Origin: Myxococcota bacterium
Lineage (GTDB): Bacteria > Myxococcota_A > UBA9160 > UBA4427
Reading direction: 5' to 3'
Length of the DNA: 64,000 nucleotides
Assembly: GCA_041389495.1 (NCBI GenBank)
Contig: JAWKRT010000001.1
Location: 744,001-808,000, forward strand
Within the stretch, counting starts at the first letter, position 1; each line of letters starts with the position of its first letter. The notes below the pieces were generated by a model. The model worked only from the letters and a program-made list of their open reading frames with translations. It was not told the DNA's origin and did not search any database. Positions 1 through 8,268 of this stretch are shown here, in pieces. The position numbers and the translations under genes are program-made.

Positions 1-982
1 CGTGCGCGACGACGAAGCGCGCGCTCCCGTCCGCGCGGTACACCGCGCGCTCCATGTTCACGTCGACGGGGTGATAGCGGTAGTCGAACGACTGGCCCCA
101 GTAGTTGCTCAGCACGATCGCCCAGTAGCGACACGCCGGCGGCTCGACGTCGAACACGATCGCCTCGTCGTCGGCGATGCTCCAGTAGCCGCTCGCGTAG
201 AACTGCCCGGGGATGCCCTGCTGCGCGGCCGCGGCCTCGGCGTCGCTCTCCCAGAACGTGTTGGGCTTCGTCTTCCACAGGTCGGACCAGTCGAAGAAGA
301 TCTGGTTCGTGCCGCGGATGTAGGCGGCCGAGCGCCGCAGCGCGCCGACGACGTGCTCGGGCGTGAGCGGCCCGGGCGGCGGCGCGCCCTCGTCGATGCG
401 CTCGATGCGAAGCCGCGCGGGCGCCTGGCGCCGTCGGTCGGTGAACGTCTGGCGGATCATCATCGTCTTCGCGCGCGGCGTGAGGCGGATCCAGTTGCCG
501 TCGTGCGGCTTCGCCGACAGCACGACCTCGAAGCTCCCGTCCGGCGCGATCTCGAGATCGTCGGCGTAGACGAAGCCCTCGGTGCTCCCGCCGCCGCCGG
601 CGTACGACCCGCCGTAGATCGCGATCGACAGGATGGCGGCCTCGCCGCGCGTTCCCGACAGCCGGTACGTGTACTCGGGCGAGAGCCGCGCGTTCGTGTG
701 GATGTTGTCCGGGTTGTCCCAGCCGATCTTCATCGTCTCGTGCAAGGACGTGAAGAGCCACGGGCGCGCCGGGTCGCCGGCCTCGAGGACGAGCTCGAAC
801 GCCGAGCGCACCATCTGCGCGAGGTAGCGATGCCCCTCGGCGAGGTCGACCGGCGACTTCGGCGCCGTCGGGCGGAGGAGGTCCTTGCCGCGCTCCTTGA
901 GCGCGTCGCAGAACGCGTCCCACGCCTCGCCCGAGGCGAGCAGCGCGTACGCGTCGACGTCGTCGCGAGGCCGGTCGCCCAT
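1..982 (-). CDS. DUF1214-domain protein (C-terminus beyond window edge)
   Basis: The gene reads leftwards and runs off position 1, so only its first 327 codons are visible. The ATG at 982 is preceded by GGAGG at a 5-nt spacing, which fixes the start. Near residue 285 the segment WAIVLSNYWGQSFDY followed by RYHPVDVNMERAV is typical of the DUF1214 C-terminal domain, whose members often accompany DUF1254 proteins; its biochemical role is not established. There is no obvious signal peptide. It lies downstream of a DUF3604 lipoprotein on the same strand with a gap of about 100 bp, so the two could be co-transcribed. The family assignment is from motif recognition; the substrate is unknown. Confidence 0.75.
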   Translation of the reverse strand, partial: MGDRPRDDVDAYALLASGEAWDAFCDALKERGKDLLRPTAPKSPVDLAEGHRYLAQMVRSAFELVLEAGDPARPWLFTSLHETMKIGWDNPDNIHTNARLSPEYTYRLSGTRGEAAILSIAIYGGSYAGGGGSTEGFVYADDLEIAPDGSFEVVLSAKPHDGNWIRLTPRAKTMMIRQTFTDRRRQAPARLRIERIDEGAPPPGPLTPEHVVGALRRSAAYIRGTNQIFFDWSDLWKTKPNTFWESDAEAAAAQQGIPGQFYASGYWSIADDEAIVFDVEPPACRYWAIVLSNYWGQSFDYRYHPVDVNMERAVYRADGSARFVVAH

Positions 983-1088
983 CGCATCCTCCGCGCACCG
1001 GGCGTGCGCTCGTCGGTTCGGGAACGTCGGGCCGGCTGTCTACCGCGCGGCTCGCGCGGGCGTCAACCGCGCGCGGCGCGCGCCGGCC

Positions 1089-3248
1089 TCACTCGTCGGC
1101 GTCGGGCGCGTCGAGCGGCCCGAAGAACGGGCTCGACCAGGCGGCGCCGTCGTTCTCCTGGACGACGCGCACGTAGAGCGTCTCGCCGGGTCGCAGCCGC
1201 GGCACGTCGCCCGCGCGCGACCAGTCGAGCGCGCCCTCGCCGTCGAGGCGCATCGCGATCTCGCCGTTGCGCACGACGTCGACGAAGGCGATGGGCGCCT
1301 GCGCGGCGACGCGGATCGCGAGAGCGTGCGTCGGCGCGTCGCTCGCGGCGACGCGCTCGCCCATCTCGTACACCCCGTCGAGCGTCGCGCGCAGGAAGAG
1401 GCGCGGCCCGTTCGTCGCGTAGGTGCGCCGCGCGCGCAGCGCGGCGAGCACCGCTTCGCGCGTGCGCTCCTCCGCGAAGATCGCGGCCACGCCGTTCGTG
1501 CGGCCGGGCGACGCGATCTGTGCGAGGCCGGGGTGCCCGTCGTGGCTGTCGCCGCTCCCGACGAAGCCGAGCGCGTAGCCGCGCGCGAGCGCGTCGCGCA
1601 CCCAGTTGCCGTCGGCCGGCGCGTAGATCGGGCGCGGCGAGTCGGGCGCCTCGCTGCTCCCGTGCACGGAGACGATCTCGGTGACGGGCTCGAGCACGGG
1701 GTCGGGCGCGTGGCTCCACGCGGTCGCGATCGGCCCGCCCGCCGAGTGGTGCGCGAACGTGAGCGCCGGCAGACCGCGCAGCGCGCTCCACAGCTGCTCG
1801 GGCGTCTCGGTGCGCCGCTCGGCATCGAGGCTCGAGAGCAGCGGGCCGTCGTCGGCGAAGTGCAGCACGTGGCGATGGCCGTAGAGCCAGCTCGTCCACT
1901 CGTAGCCGAGCAGCGCGACGAAGCGCCCGGGCTCGTTCGCGTCCGCGACCGCGGCGCGGATGCGCTGCCAGAGGTCGGGGCTCGCGTCGAGGAAGCGCAT
2001 GCCCCAGTGGTCGTGGTCGGTGAGCGCGGCGACGTCGAGCGCGGCGACGTCGCGCGCATAGCGGAAGTAGTCCTCGGGCGTTCCGGTTCCGTCGGAGAAC
2101 GCGGAGTGGCCGTGCAGGTCGGCCCACAGCACGCGCGGCGCGCCCGGCACCACGACGAGCGGCTCGGCCGCGCTCTCGAGCTCGCGCCCGTCGGCGAGCC
2201 GCGCCCGCGCGCGCAGCCGCGCGACGCCCGCGCCGACGGTGCGCGCCGCGAGCCGCACCGCGCCGCCCGCGTCGGGCGCGATCGCCGCGCGCTCGGGCAG
2301 CGCGAGCACCGTCTGCGGCTCGAACGCGATCTCCGCGCTCCCCTCGAACACCGGCGCGGCATTGCCTTGCGCGTCGAGCAGCGCGACGTGGACGTCGACC
2401 TCGTCGCCCGGGTGCGCCGTCGTCGGCGCGCGCACGACGAGGATGGCGGGCGGGCCCGCGTGCACGGCGATCGCGGGCGAGCTCGCCACGACGCCGCGCG
2501 TGCCGTCGCCGTCGGCGTCGACCTGCAGCCACACGCGCGATTCGCGCTCCGCATAGCGATCGACGGCGATGCCGCTCGGGCCCGCGCCGAGCGCGACGTC
2601 GACGCGCGCGCCGGCCGCGAGCGCGCGCCCGCGCACGACGAACGCGACGAGCCCGCCGCCGTACGTGTGCGGCTCGAGCGCGACGCCGTCGGCGGCGGTC
2701 TCGGCGGTCGCGTAGCCGCCGAGCGCCGGGACGTCGGCCTGCGCGGGCTCCCAATCCCAGAACGGCGACGACTGCACGTAGAGCGCGCCGCCCGGGGCGA
2801 TGCCGTGCGGCCCGACCTCGTAGGCGATGCGGATGCGCGCGCGTCCCGACGCGGGGATCGAGGCGGCGCGGATCGGCGCGGCGGGAGCGGGGCCGTCCGC
2901 GCCGGGCACGCCCGGTGCGGGCGCGGGGATGCGCTCGAGCGAGACGAGCCAGGCGCGGCCGCCGCCGTCGCCCGGGTGGCGCGCCGCTTCGAGGTCTGCG
3001 CGGAGCTCGGCCTCGGTCTCGGGGCGGGCGGTCGGCGAGAGGTCGGAGTCGGCGGGCGCGCGGCCGGACGGTGCGGCATCGCGCGCGCCGGACGCCGCCT
3101 CGGCGCCGTCCGCGCGTTCCGGGGCGCCGTCGCCCGGCGCGTCGCCGCACGCCGCGAGCTGCGCGACGGCGCACGCGAGCGCGGCCGCGACCGCGCGCGC
3201 GGCGGCCCGCCGCGCGCCGCCGCCCGTTCGTCGCCCTCCTGCGCGCAC
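1089..3248 (-). CDS. DUF3604/PHP-domain lipoprotein, putative metal-dependent hydrolase
   Basis: About 719 residues. A hydrophobic N-terminal stretch ends in a lipobox (QLAAC, Cys34 from the GTG at 3248), so the protein is probably lipid-anchored in the envelope. The first half is beta-rich and lacks recognised motifs. From about residue 378 it has PHP-type metal-ligand motifs: LHGHSAFSDG, ALTDHDHWGM and, near residue 560, GSGDSHDGHPG. DUF3604 proteins carry this layout, but their natural substrates are not known. The start is uncertain: an in-frame ATG at 3356 would add 36 residues ahead of an already complete signal peptide, so I prefer the GTG. No Shine-Dalgarno decides the matter. Confidence 0.8.
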   Translation of the reverse strand: MRAGGRRTGGGARRAAARAVAAALACAVAQLAACGDAPGDGAPERADGAEAASGARDAAPSGRAPADSDLSPTARPETEAELRADLEAARHPGDGGGRAWLVSLERIPAPAPGVPGADGPAPAAPIRAASIPASGRARIRIAYEVGPHGIAPGGALYVQSSPFWDWEPAQADVPALGGYATAETAADGVALEPHTYGGGLVAFVVRGRALAAGARVDVALGAGPSGIAVDRYAERESRVWLQVDADGDGTRGVVASSPAIAVHAGPPAILVVRAPTTAHPGDEVDVHVALLDAQGNAAPVFEGSAEIAFEPQTVLALPERAAIAPDAGGAVRLAARTVGAGVARLRARARLADGRELESAAEPLVVVPGAPRVLWADLHGHSAFSDGTGTPEDYFRYARDVAALDVAALTDHDHWGMRFLDASPDLWQRIRAAVADANEPGRFVALLGYEWTSWLYGHRHVLHFADDGPLLSSLDAERRTETPEQLWSALRGLPALTFAHHSAGGPIATAWSHAPDPVLEPVTEIVSVHGSSEAPDSPRPIYAPADGNWVRDALARGYALGFVGSGDSHDGHPGLAQIASPGRTNGVAAIFAEERTREAVLAALRARRTYATNGPRLFLRATLDGVYEMGERVAASDAPTHALAIRVAAQAPIAFVDVVRNGEIAMRLDGEGALDWSRAGDVPRLRPGETLYVRVVQENDGAAWSSPFFGPLDAPDADE

Positions 3249-3464
3249 GCGCAGGAGGTAGCGCGCGCGGTCGGGCCGCGCAGTGCGCCGGCAGCCGTCG
3301 CGCAGCGGGCGCCGCGCGCATCGGCGCGAGCGCGGGATTCCCGCTTCAGCGCACATGGGAGCCGTCCGTTGAGCAGCCGGCCTTCGCCTTCCATCCCGAC
3401 GTGCGCGCACCGGCGCGCGTCGGGCGCGGGCGGGCGGCGTCGTCCACCGGGGAGAAGCACGCGC

Positions 3465-5957
3465 ATGATCTCGCTCGTGACCCAGTCCGATGGGTCCGCA
3501 CGACGCTTCCCGTTCGTCACCTTCCTGCTCGTCGCGGCCGTGGTCGCGACGTTCGCGCGCATGCGCGACGACATGGCCGCGGCCCAGACCGAGGCCGACG
3601 CCGCGATGGCCGAAGCCGTCGCCTACTTCGAAGAGCATCCGCACGTCGTGCTGCCCGACGCGATGCAGCCCTTCATCGCCGCCGACCACGCGCGCGCGCT
3701 GCGCGAGGCGGAGGACGAGGAGCGCGACCGGCTCGGGATGTCGCCGCTTCCCGAGCGCGTCGTGAAGCGGATCCAGGGGCGCTTCGATGCGCTCGTCGCC
3801 GTCGCGTTCGCGCGGCTCGACGACCTGCCGGCGAACGCCTTCGGCGTGCGCGGCCTCGACGCCGGCGTCGCGCGCCTGTTCGAGCACGCGCTCTACCACG
3901 CCACGCTGCCGTCGTTCGCGCTCGGCCTCGCGGGCCTGCTGCTGCTCGGGATCGCCCTCGAGGACGCCTGGGGCTCGCTCGTCTTCGCGACCTTCTGCGC
4001 GCTCGCCGTTCCGGCGGGCGCGCTGCTCTTCGCGACGTTCCACTCCGCACTGCCCGCGCCGTGGCTCGGCACGAGCGGGCTCGTCGCCGCGCTCCTCGGC
4101 GCGAGCCTGACGCGCTGGATGCGCAGCGGCAGCCCGCGCCTGCTCGGCGCGTTCCCGCTGCAGCCGCTGCTGCTCGCGCCGGCGTGGCTCGCGGCGGAGT
4201 ACGTGTGGGTGCGCCAGCTCGGCCCGCACTCGCTCGGCGCCGCGCCCGCCGTCGCGCACGGCGCGCTGCTCGCGGGCGGCCTCGCGCTCGCCTTCGTGAT
4301 CCGCAAGGCGGGCTTCGAGGAGAAGCTCACCGACCGCTGGGACGACGCGAAGGATCCCGTCCGCAACCCGACCTACGAGAAGGCGATGGACCTGCGCACG
4401 GCCGGGAAGCGCGACGAGGCGATGGAGATCCTGCTCGGCGCGTTCGGCCGCAAGGCGACCGAGGACGTCGCGCTCGGGCTCTGGGACGTGTCGAAGGAGC
4501 TCGGCCGCCCGGGCGACGGCGCGGGCGCGGCGCTCTGGCTGGTGCGCGACGCGGTGCGGCGCGCCGAGACCGAGAGCGCGATCCGCTACTGGGGCGAGCT
4601 CGTCGAGATGGTCGACGTCGTCGACGCCGAGCCGCCGCTCTTCCTGCGCATGGCCGACCTGCTCGCGCGCGACGGGCGCGACGCCGGCGCGCTCGACGCG
4701 CTCGAGCGCGCGCTGCGCGCGCCGCGCCCGCTGCCGGCCGCGCTCGCGCTCCGCGCCGCCGGCTTCGCGGCCGAGCGCGACGCGGGCCTCGCGGCGCGCA
4801 TCGCCGCGCGCGCGAGCGAGCAGCCCGACTGCTCGCCGCGCGACCGCGAGAAGCTCGCGGCCTACGCGCACGCGGGCGCCGCGTCGGCGGCGCCCCGGGC
4901 GGGCGACGGCGACGCGGGCGCGTTCGGGCCGGGCGATGCCGACGCGCACGAGCCCGAGCGGCGGACGCCCGGCGGCGAGCCGCTCGTCGTCGTCACGCGG
5001 CCGCTCCCGGGCTTCAAGGGCCTCGTCGCGAAGGCGCCGAGCGGCGCGGCGCCGGCCGCGCCGGCGCCCGCAGCGAGCGCCGGCCCCGAGGTCGACGCCT
5101 TCGCGAACCTCGACCCGGGCGCGCTCGATCTCGAAGGGCTCGACGATGCGACGGCGCCGGCGGCGAGCGACGGCGCGGGCGAGGACGTCGAGAGCTGGAA
5201 CTCGCCGGGCATGCTCGCGGGGCTCGCGGACGGCGACGGCGACGCCGCCATCGCGACGCCCGCCGAGCGCGCCGCGCTCTTCGGCTCCGTCGACGACGAG
5301 CCGCTCGCCGCACCGCTCGAGGAGCAGCTGGCCGCGACGCCGCCGATGGCGATCGGCGAGGCCGTGGTCGCGGCGGACGAGCCGTCGTCGCTCCCGGCGC
5401 AGGCCGCCGCGCCGAGCGCGCCGCCCGCACCCGACCGACCGACGCGGCCGATCTTCGACGCGCCGTCGCCGCTCGCCGGCGCAGAGGACGAGCTCGCCTT
5501 CGAGGACGCCGCGCCCCCGCCGCCGCGTCGCGCGCTCCGCCAGATCGCGGCCGTCCCGCTCGCGCTCGAGCCGACCGCGATCAAGGTCGACGCCGAGGGC
5601 AAGGGCAAGACGCGCCTCCCGTACGACCGCGTCGACGCCGTCGCGGTCGCGGCCGTGCGCGGCCTCGGCCCGAAGCCCGTCGTCGTGATCGACCTCGTGC
5701 TCGGCTGGCGCGGCGACCCGCGCGAGGCGCTGCGCGTCGTGCGGCTGCGCAGCGATCGCTTCGATCCGCGCGCCTTCGTCGACGGCACGGAGAGCGGACT
5801 CGCCGCGCTGCGCGGCTTCGTCGCCGCCATCGCCGAAGGCTCGGGAGGCGAGGCGCTGCCGAGCGCGGCGAGCGTGCGCGGCGAGCCGTTCGCGACGTTC
5901 GATTCGCTCGACGCCTATCACCGCGACGTGCTCGGCTGCGAGGGCGACGCGGGCTGA
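3465..5957 (+). CDS. Rhomboid-family intramembrane protease with long C-terminal extension
   Basis: 830 residues. After one N-terminal membrane helix (residues about 14-32) and a soluble segment, six hydrophobic helices span about residues 140-285. They contain the rhomboid nucleophile motif GTSG (Ser204) and a histidine in VAHGALLAGG (His265), so the Ser-His dyad is present. Residues about 300-470 are helical and TPR-like; about 470-690 are rich in Ala, Asp, Glu and Pro; the last 130 residues form a folded-looking beta/alpha domain that I do not recognise. The ATG at 3465 has GGGGAGAAG about 10 nt upstream. It is convergent with rsmE, whose stop lies 26 bp away. The protease assignment is firm; its substrate is not known. 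Confidence 0.8.
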   Translation: MISLVTQSDGSARRFPFVTFLLVAAVVATFARMRDDMAAAQTEADAAMAEAVAYFEEHPHVVLPDAMQPFIAADHARALREAEDEERDRLGMSPLPERVVKRIQGRFDALVAVAFARLDDLPANAFGVRGLDAGVARLFEHALYHATLPSFALGLAGLLLLGIALEDAWGSLVFATFCALAVPAGALLFATFHSALPAPWLGTSGLVAALLGASLTRWMRSGSPRLLGAFPLQPLLLAPAWLAAEYVWVRQLGPHSLGAAPAVAHGALLAGGLALAFVIRKAGFEEKLTDRWDDAKDPVRNPTYEKAMDLRTAGKRDEAMEILLGAFGRKATEDVALGLWDVSKELGRPGDGAGAALWLVRDAVRRAETESAIRYWGELVEMVDVVDAEPPLFLRMADLLARDGRDAGALDALERALRAPRPLPAALALRAAGFAAERDAGLAARIAARASEQPDCSPRDREKLAAYAHAGAASAAPRAGDGDAGAFGPGDADAHEPERRTPGGEPLVVVTRPLPGFKGLVAKAPSGAAPAAPAPAASAGPEVDAFANLDPGALDLEGLDDATAPAASDGAGEDVESWNSPGMLAGLADGDGDAAIATPAERAALFGSVDDEPLAAPLEEQLAATPPMAIGEAVVAADEPSSLPAQAAAPSAPPAPDRPTRPIFDAPSPLAGAEDELAFEDAAPPPPRRALRQIAAVPLALEPTAIKVDAEGKGKTRLPYDRVDAVAVAAVRGLGPKPVVVIDLVLGWRGDPREALRVVRLRSDRFDPRAFVDGTESGLAALRGFVAAIAEGSGGEALPSAASVRGEPFATFDSLDAYHRDVLGCEGDAG

Positions 5958-5982
5958 TGCGCGCCGCGCCGCACCGGCGCGG

Positions 5983-6690
5983 CTAGAGCAGGCGCGACAG
6001 CAGGACGGCGACCGCGGTCTCGACGCGCAGCGCGCGCGGCCCGAGCGAGACGGCGGACAGCCCGGCGCGAGCGAGCCGCTCGACCTCGTCGTCGAGGAAG
6101 CCGCCCTCCGGACCGACCGCGACGACGCACGGGGTCGCGAGCCGCGCGGGGCAGGGCGCGGCGCCCTGCGGATGCGCGAGCACGCCGCCGCCGCCCGCGA
6201 CGAGCGCGCCGAGCTCGCCGTCCACGAAGTCGCGGAAGCGCGGTCGCAGCCAGAGCTCGGGGAGGCGCGTGTCGCGCGCCTGCTCGAGCCCGAGGAGGAG
6301 CTGCTCGCGCAGGTTCTCCTCCGCCATCGCGCTCGCCTCCCAGTACGTGCGCTCGACGCGCCGCGTGTGCAGCAGCACGATGCGCGCGACGCCGAGGCTC
6401 GTCGCGGCCGCGAGCACGCGCTGCATGACGGGCGGGCGCGGCAGGGCGAGCACGAGGGTCGCGGCGAGCGGCGGCGGCGGCGCGGTGTCGAGAGCGACCT
6501 CGACGACGAGTGCCTCGCGATCGAGCGCGAGGATGGTCGCGGTCCCGAGCGCCCCGCCGATGCGACCGGCGGCGAGCACGTCGCCCGGCTGCTTGCGCAG
6601 GATGCGGCGCACGTGCCGGCAGCGGCGGCCGGTCACGCGCGCGGTTCGCGCGTCCACGAAGTCGTCGTCGTCGAGGAGCAGCAGGTTCAC
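5983..6690 (-). CDS. rsmE: 16S rRNA (uracil-1498-N3)-methyltransferase
   Basis: 235 residues, the usual RsmE length. RsmE methylates N3 of U1498 in 16S rRNA using S-adenosylmethionine. The SPOUT knot motifs are visible near the C-terminus: AVGPEGGFLDDEV and SLGPRALRVETA, which bind the cofactor. The middle carries the family segments RPPVMQRVLAAATSLG and REQLLLGLEQ. The start is a GTG at 6690 giving VNLLLLDDDDF; no ATG fits the family length. It follows the SDR gene by 32 bp on the same strand, probably in one transcript. Confidence 0.92.
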   Translation of the reverse strand: MNLLLLDDDDFVDARTARVTGRRCRHVRRILRKQPGDVLAAGRIGGALGTATILALDREALVVEVALDTAPPPPLAATLVLALPRPPVMQRVLAAATSLGVARIVLLHTRRVERTYWEASAMAEENLREQLLLGLEQARDTRLPELWLRPRFRDFVDGELGALVAGGGGVLAHPQGAAPCPARLATPCVVAVGPEGGFLDDEVERLARAGLSAVSLGPRALRVETAVAVLLSRLL

Positions 6691-6722
6691 GTCGTCGATG
6701 GGCTCGCGCGGCGCCGGCCGCG

Positions 6723-7475
6723 TCAGCGTCCCGACAGGAACGCGAAACGCTGGAAGAGCGGCTCGGGCAGCCAGCGCACGGCCGGCATGATGGCGCGCCA
6801 GACGCGCGGCAGGTACGCGACGCGCCGCCCGCGCTCGATCGCCGCGACGCACGCGCGCCCGACGGGGCCGGGGGCGCCGAACAGCGCGTTCTTCGGGTGA
6901 TCGGCCGTCATCGGCGTGTCGACGGGGCCGAGGCGGAGGTCGGTGACGCGGACGCCCGCGCGCCACAGCCGGCTGCGCAGCCCCTCGAGGTACGTCGAGG
7001 TCGCGCGCTTCGCGGCGCCGTACGTGTAGTTGCGGGGCCGCCCGCGCTCGCCCGCGACGGACGTCATCACGGCGATGCGTCCCGCGCCGCGCGCCTCCAT
7101 GTGGTTCGCGACCGGGATCAGGAACGCGACCGCGGACAGGAAGTTCACGTCGATCGCGCGCATCGCGAGCGCGGGGTCGCGCTCGGTCGCCGGCTGGTCG
7201 GGCAGCCAGCCGTGGGCGACGAGCGCGACGTCGAGTGCGCCGAGCGCGTCGATCGCCGCGGCGACGTGCGCGCCGGCGGCGGCGTGGTCGAGGAAGTCGC
7301 CGCTGCGCGCGCCGGCGACGTGCGGCGCGAGCTCGTCGGCGAGCGCAGCGAGCGCGCGCGCGTCGCGCGCGACGAGGAAGAGGCGTGCGCCGCGTCGCGC
7401 GTACTCGCGCGCGGCCTCGCTCGCGATGGCGGACGTGGCGCCGACGATCAGCACGCGCCGGCCCGCAGGCGCCAT
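6723..7475 (-). CDS. SDR-family NAD(P)-dependent oxidoreductase
   Basis: 250 residues. It shows the classical short-chain dehydrogenase pattern: nucleotide-binding GATSAIA at the N-terminus, DVNFLSAV, a serine in MTSVAGERG and the YGAAK catalytic Tyr/Lys pair. The C-terminus ends in an aromatic, arginine-rich region (LPRVWRAIMPAVRWLPEP), as in SDRs that act on lipid-linked or membrane substrates; that link is inference. The ATG at 7475 directly follows GTGGAG, and upstream is a purine-rich tandem repeat rather than coding sequence. It is divergent from the GMC operon, from which it is separated by a 24-bp palindrome. The substrate is unknown. Confidence 0.85.
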   Translation of the reverse strand: MAPAGRRVLIVGATSAIASEAAREYARRGARLFLVARDARALAALADELAPHVAGARSGDFLDHAAAGAHVAAAIDALGALDVALVAHGWLPDQPATERDPALAMRAIDVNFLSAVAFLIPVANHMEARGAGRIAVMTSVAGERGRPRNYTYGAAKRATSTYLEGLRSRLWRAGVRVTDLRLGPVDTPMTADHPKNALFGAPGPVGRACVAAIERGRRVAYLPRVWRAIMPAVRWLPEPLFQRFAFLSGR

Positions 7476-7490
7476 CTCCACTTCCGCCCC

Positions 7491-7519
7491 CACTCCCACT
7501 CCTCCCACTCCTCCCACTC
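7491..7519. repeat. Short tandem repeat, 9-bp unit CCTCCCACT
   Basis: About three tandem copies of a CCTCCCACT unit lie just upstream of the SDR start. On the minus strand they form a GAGTGGGAGG purine tract that resembles a run of Shine-Dalgarno-like sequences. The copy number could vary by slippage and alter the leader length. Confidence 0.6.
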
Positions 7520-7557
7520 GTCCCGGATGCGCGTCGCGCCGACCGCACTCGGCGCTC

Positions 7558-7581
7558 GGGCCGATCGCGCGCGATCGGCCC
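7558..7581. promoter_or_regulatory. 24-bp perfect palindrome in a divergent intergenic region
   Basis: Each 12-base half (GGGCCGATCGCG and its exact complement) meets with no spacer. It lies between the divergent SDR (start 7475) and the GMC operon (start 7618), and its right end touches the predicted -35 element of the GMC promoter. This is the expected placement of a dimeric repressor's operator. No regulator gene lies beside it. The symmetry is seen directly; the operator role is inferred. Confidence 0.5.
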
Positions 7582-7609
7582 TGAAGCCGCGCGTCGATCG
7601 ACCTATGCT
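7581..7609 (+). promoter_or_regulatory. Putative promoter of the GMC oxidoreductase operon
   Basis: CTGAAG, a 17-bp spacer and TATGCT. The -10 box ends 8 nt before the GTG start at 7618, so the message would have almost no leader. The left edge touches the 24-bp palindrome. Confidence 0.45.
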
Positions 7610-7617
7610 GGGCGGCC

Positions 7618-8268
7618 GTGGAGCTTCTCGCGCTCGCCATGCTAGCCGCGCTCGTCGCGCTCGCCGTCCGGCGGGCGCACTTCGGCTATCCGCCGCTCCC
7701 GCCCGACTACGCGCGCATCGCGCCGCGCGAGGCGGCCTTCCTGCGCGCCGCGGTCGACGCCGCGTTCCCGTCGCGCGGGGCGATCCCGGTGGCGGGCTCG
7801 GAGGTGGATGCGCCTCGTTATGTGGACCGCTGGTTCGAGGTGCTCCACGCCGGGAAGCGCTTCCAGATCCGCCTGCTCTTCGCCTTCTTCGAGCACGCGA
7901 CGCTCATCTTCTGGGCGCCCGGGCCGCGCGGCTGGCGGCGGTTCTCGGCGCTCTCGCTCGCGCAGCGGATCGAGGTGCTGCACGGGTGGTACGCGAGCCG
8001 CGTGTTCGCCCGCCGGCTCGTCTTCACGGCGCTGCGCTCGGTGCTCGGTCTCGCCTACCTCGACCACCCCGCGACGCTGCGCTTCCTGCGCGTCGCGCCC
8101 TACGACTTCCCGACGCCCGTGCTCGACGTCGATCTCGTCTACCCGCCCATCGGGAAGGGGCTCGACGAAGTCGCCCACGGGCCAGAGGACCTCACCGCGC
8201 CGAGCGACGGCACGCCGCTCGCGCTCGACACGCCCGTCCACCCCGACTACCTGGAGCGCCCGCTGTGA
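7618..8268 (+). CDS. GMC oxidoreductase small/partner subunit (gluconate 2-dehydrogenase subunit 3-like)
   Basis: 216 residues starting at GTG 7618 with a hydrophobic N-terminus (about residues 2-17), likely a signal anchor. The rest is helical, with aromatic segments such as RFQIRLLFAFFEHATLIFW. Small proteins of this type precede GMC flavoenzymes in dehydrogenase complexes, so I assign it as the partner of the next gene by position and general resemblance. It overlaps that gene by four bases (GTGA), implying coupled translation and a fixed ratio. The precise family is not certain. Confidence 0.55.
   Translation: MELLALAMLAALVALAVRRAHFGYPPLPPDYARIAPREAAFLRAAVDAAFPSRGAIPVAGSEVDAPRYVDRWFEVLHAGKRFQIRLLFAFFEHATLIFWAPGPRGWRRFSALSLAQRIEVLHGWYASRVFARRLVFTALRSVLGLAYLDHPATLRFLRVAPYDFPTPVLDVDLVYPPIGKGLDEVAHGPEDLTAPSDGTPLALDTPVHPDYLERPL

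Noticed and set aside
885..3464. Long + strand open frame ahead of the rhomboid gene
   Set aside because: It reads Arg/Ala/Asp-rich nonsense opposite the DUF3604 gene; high G+C leaves few stops. Only the part from 3465 has a ribosome site and protein motifs.
7491..7519. CRISPR-like repeat
   Set aside because: The repeat unit is 9 bp with no spacers and no cas genes are near; it is a simple tandem repeat.
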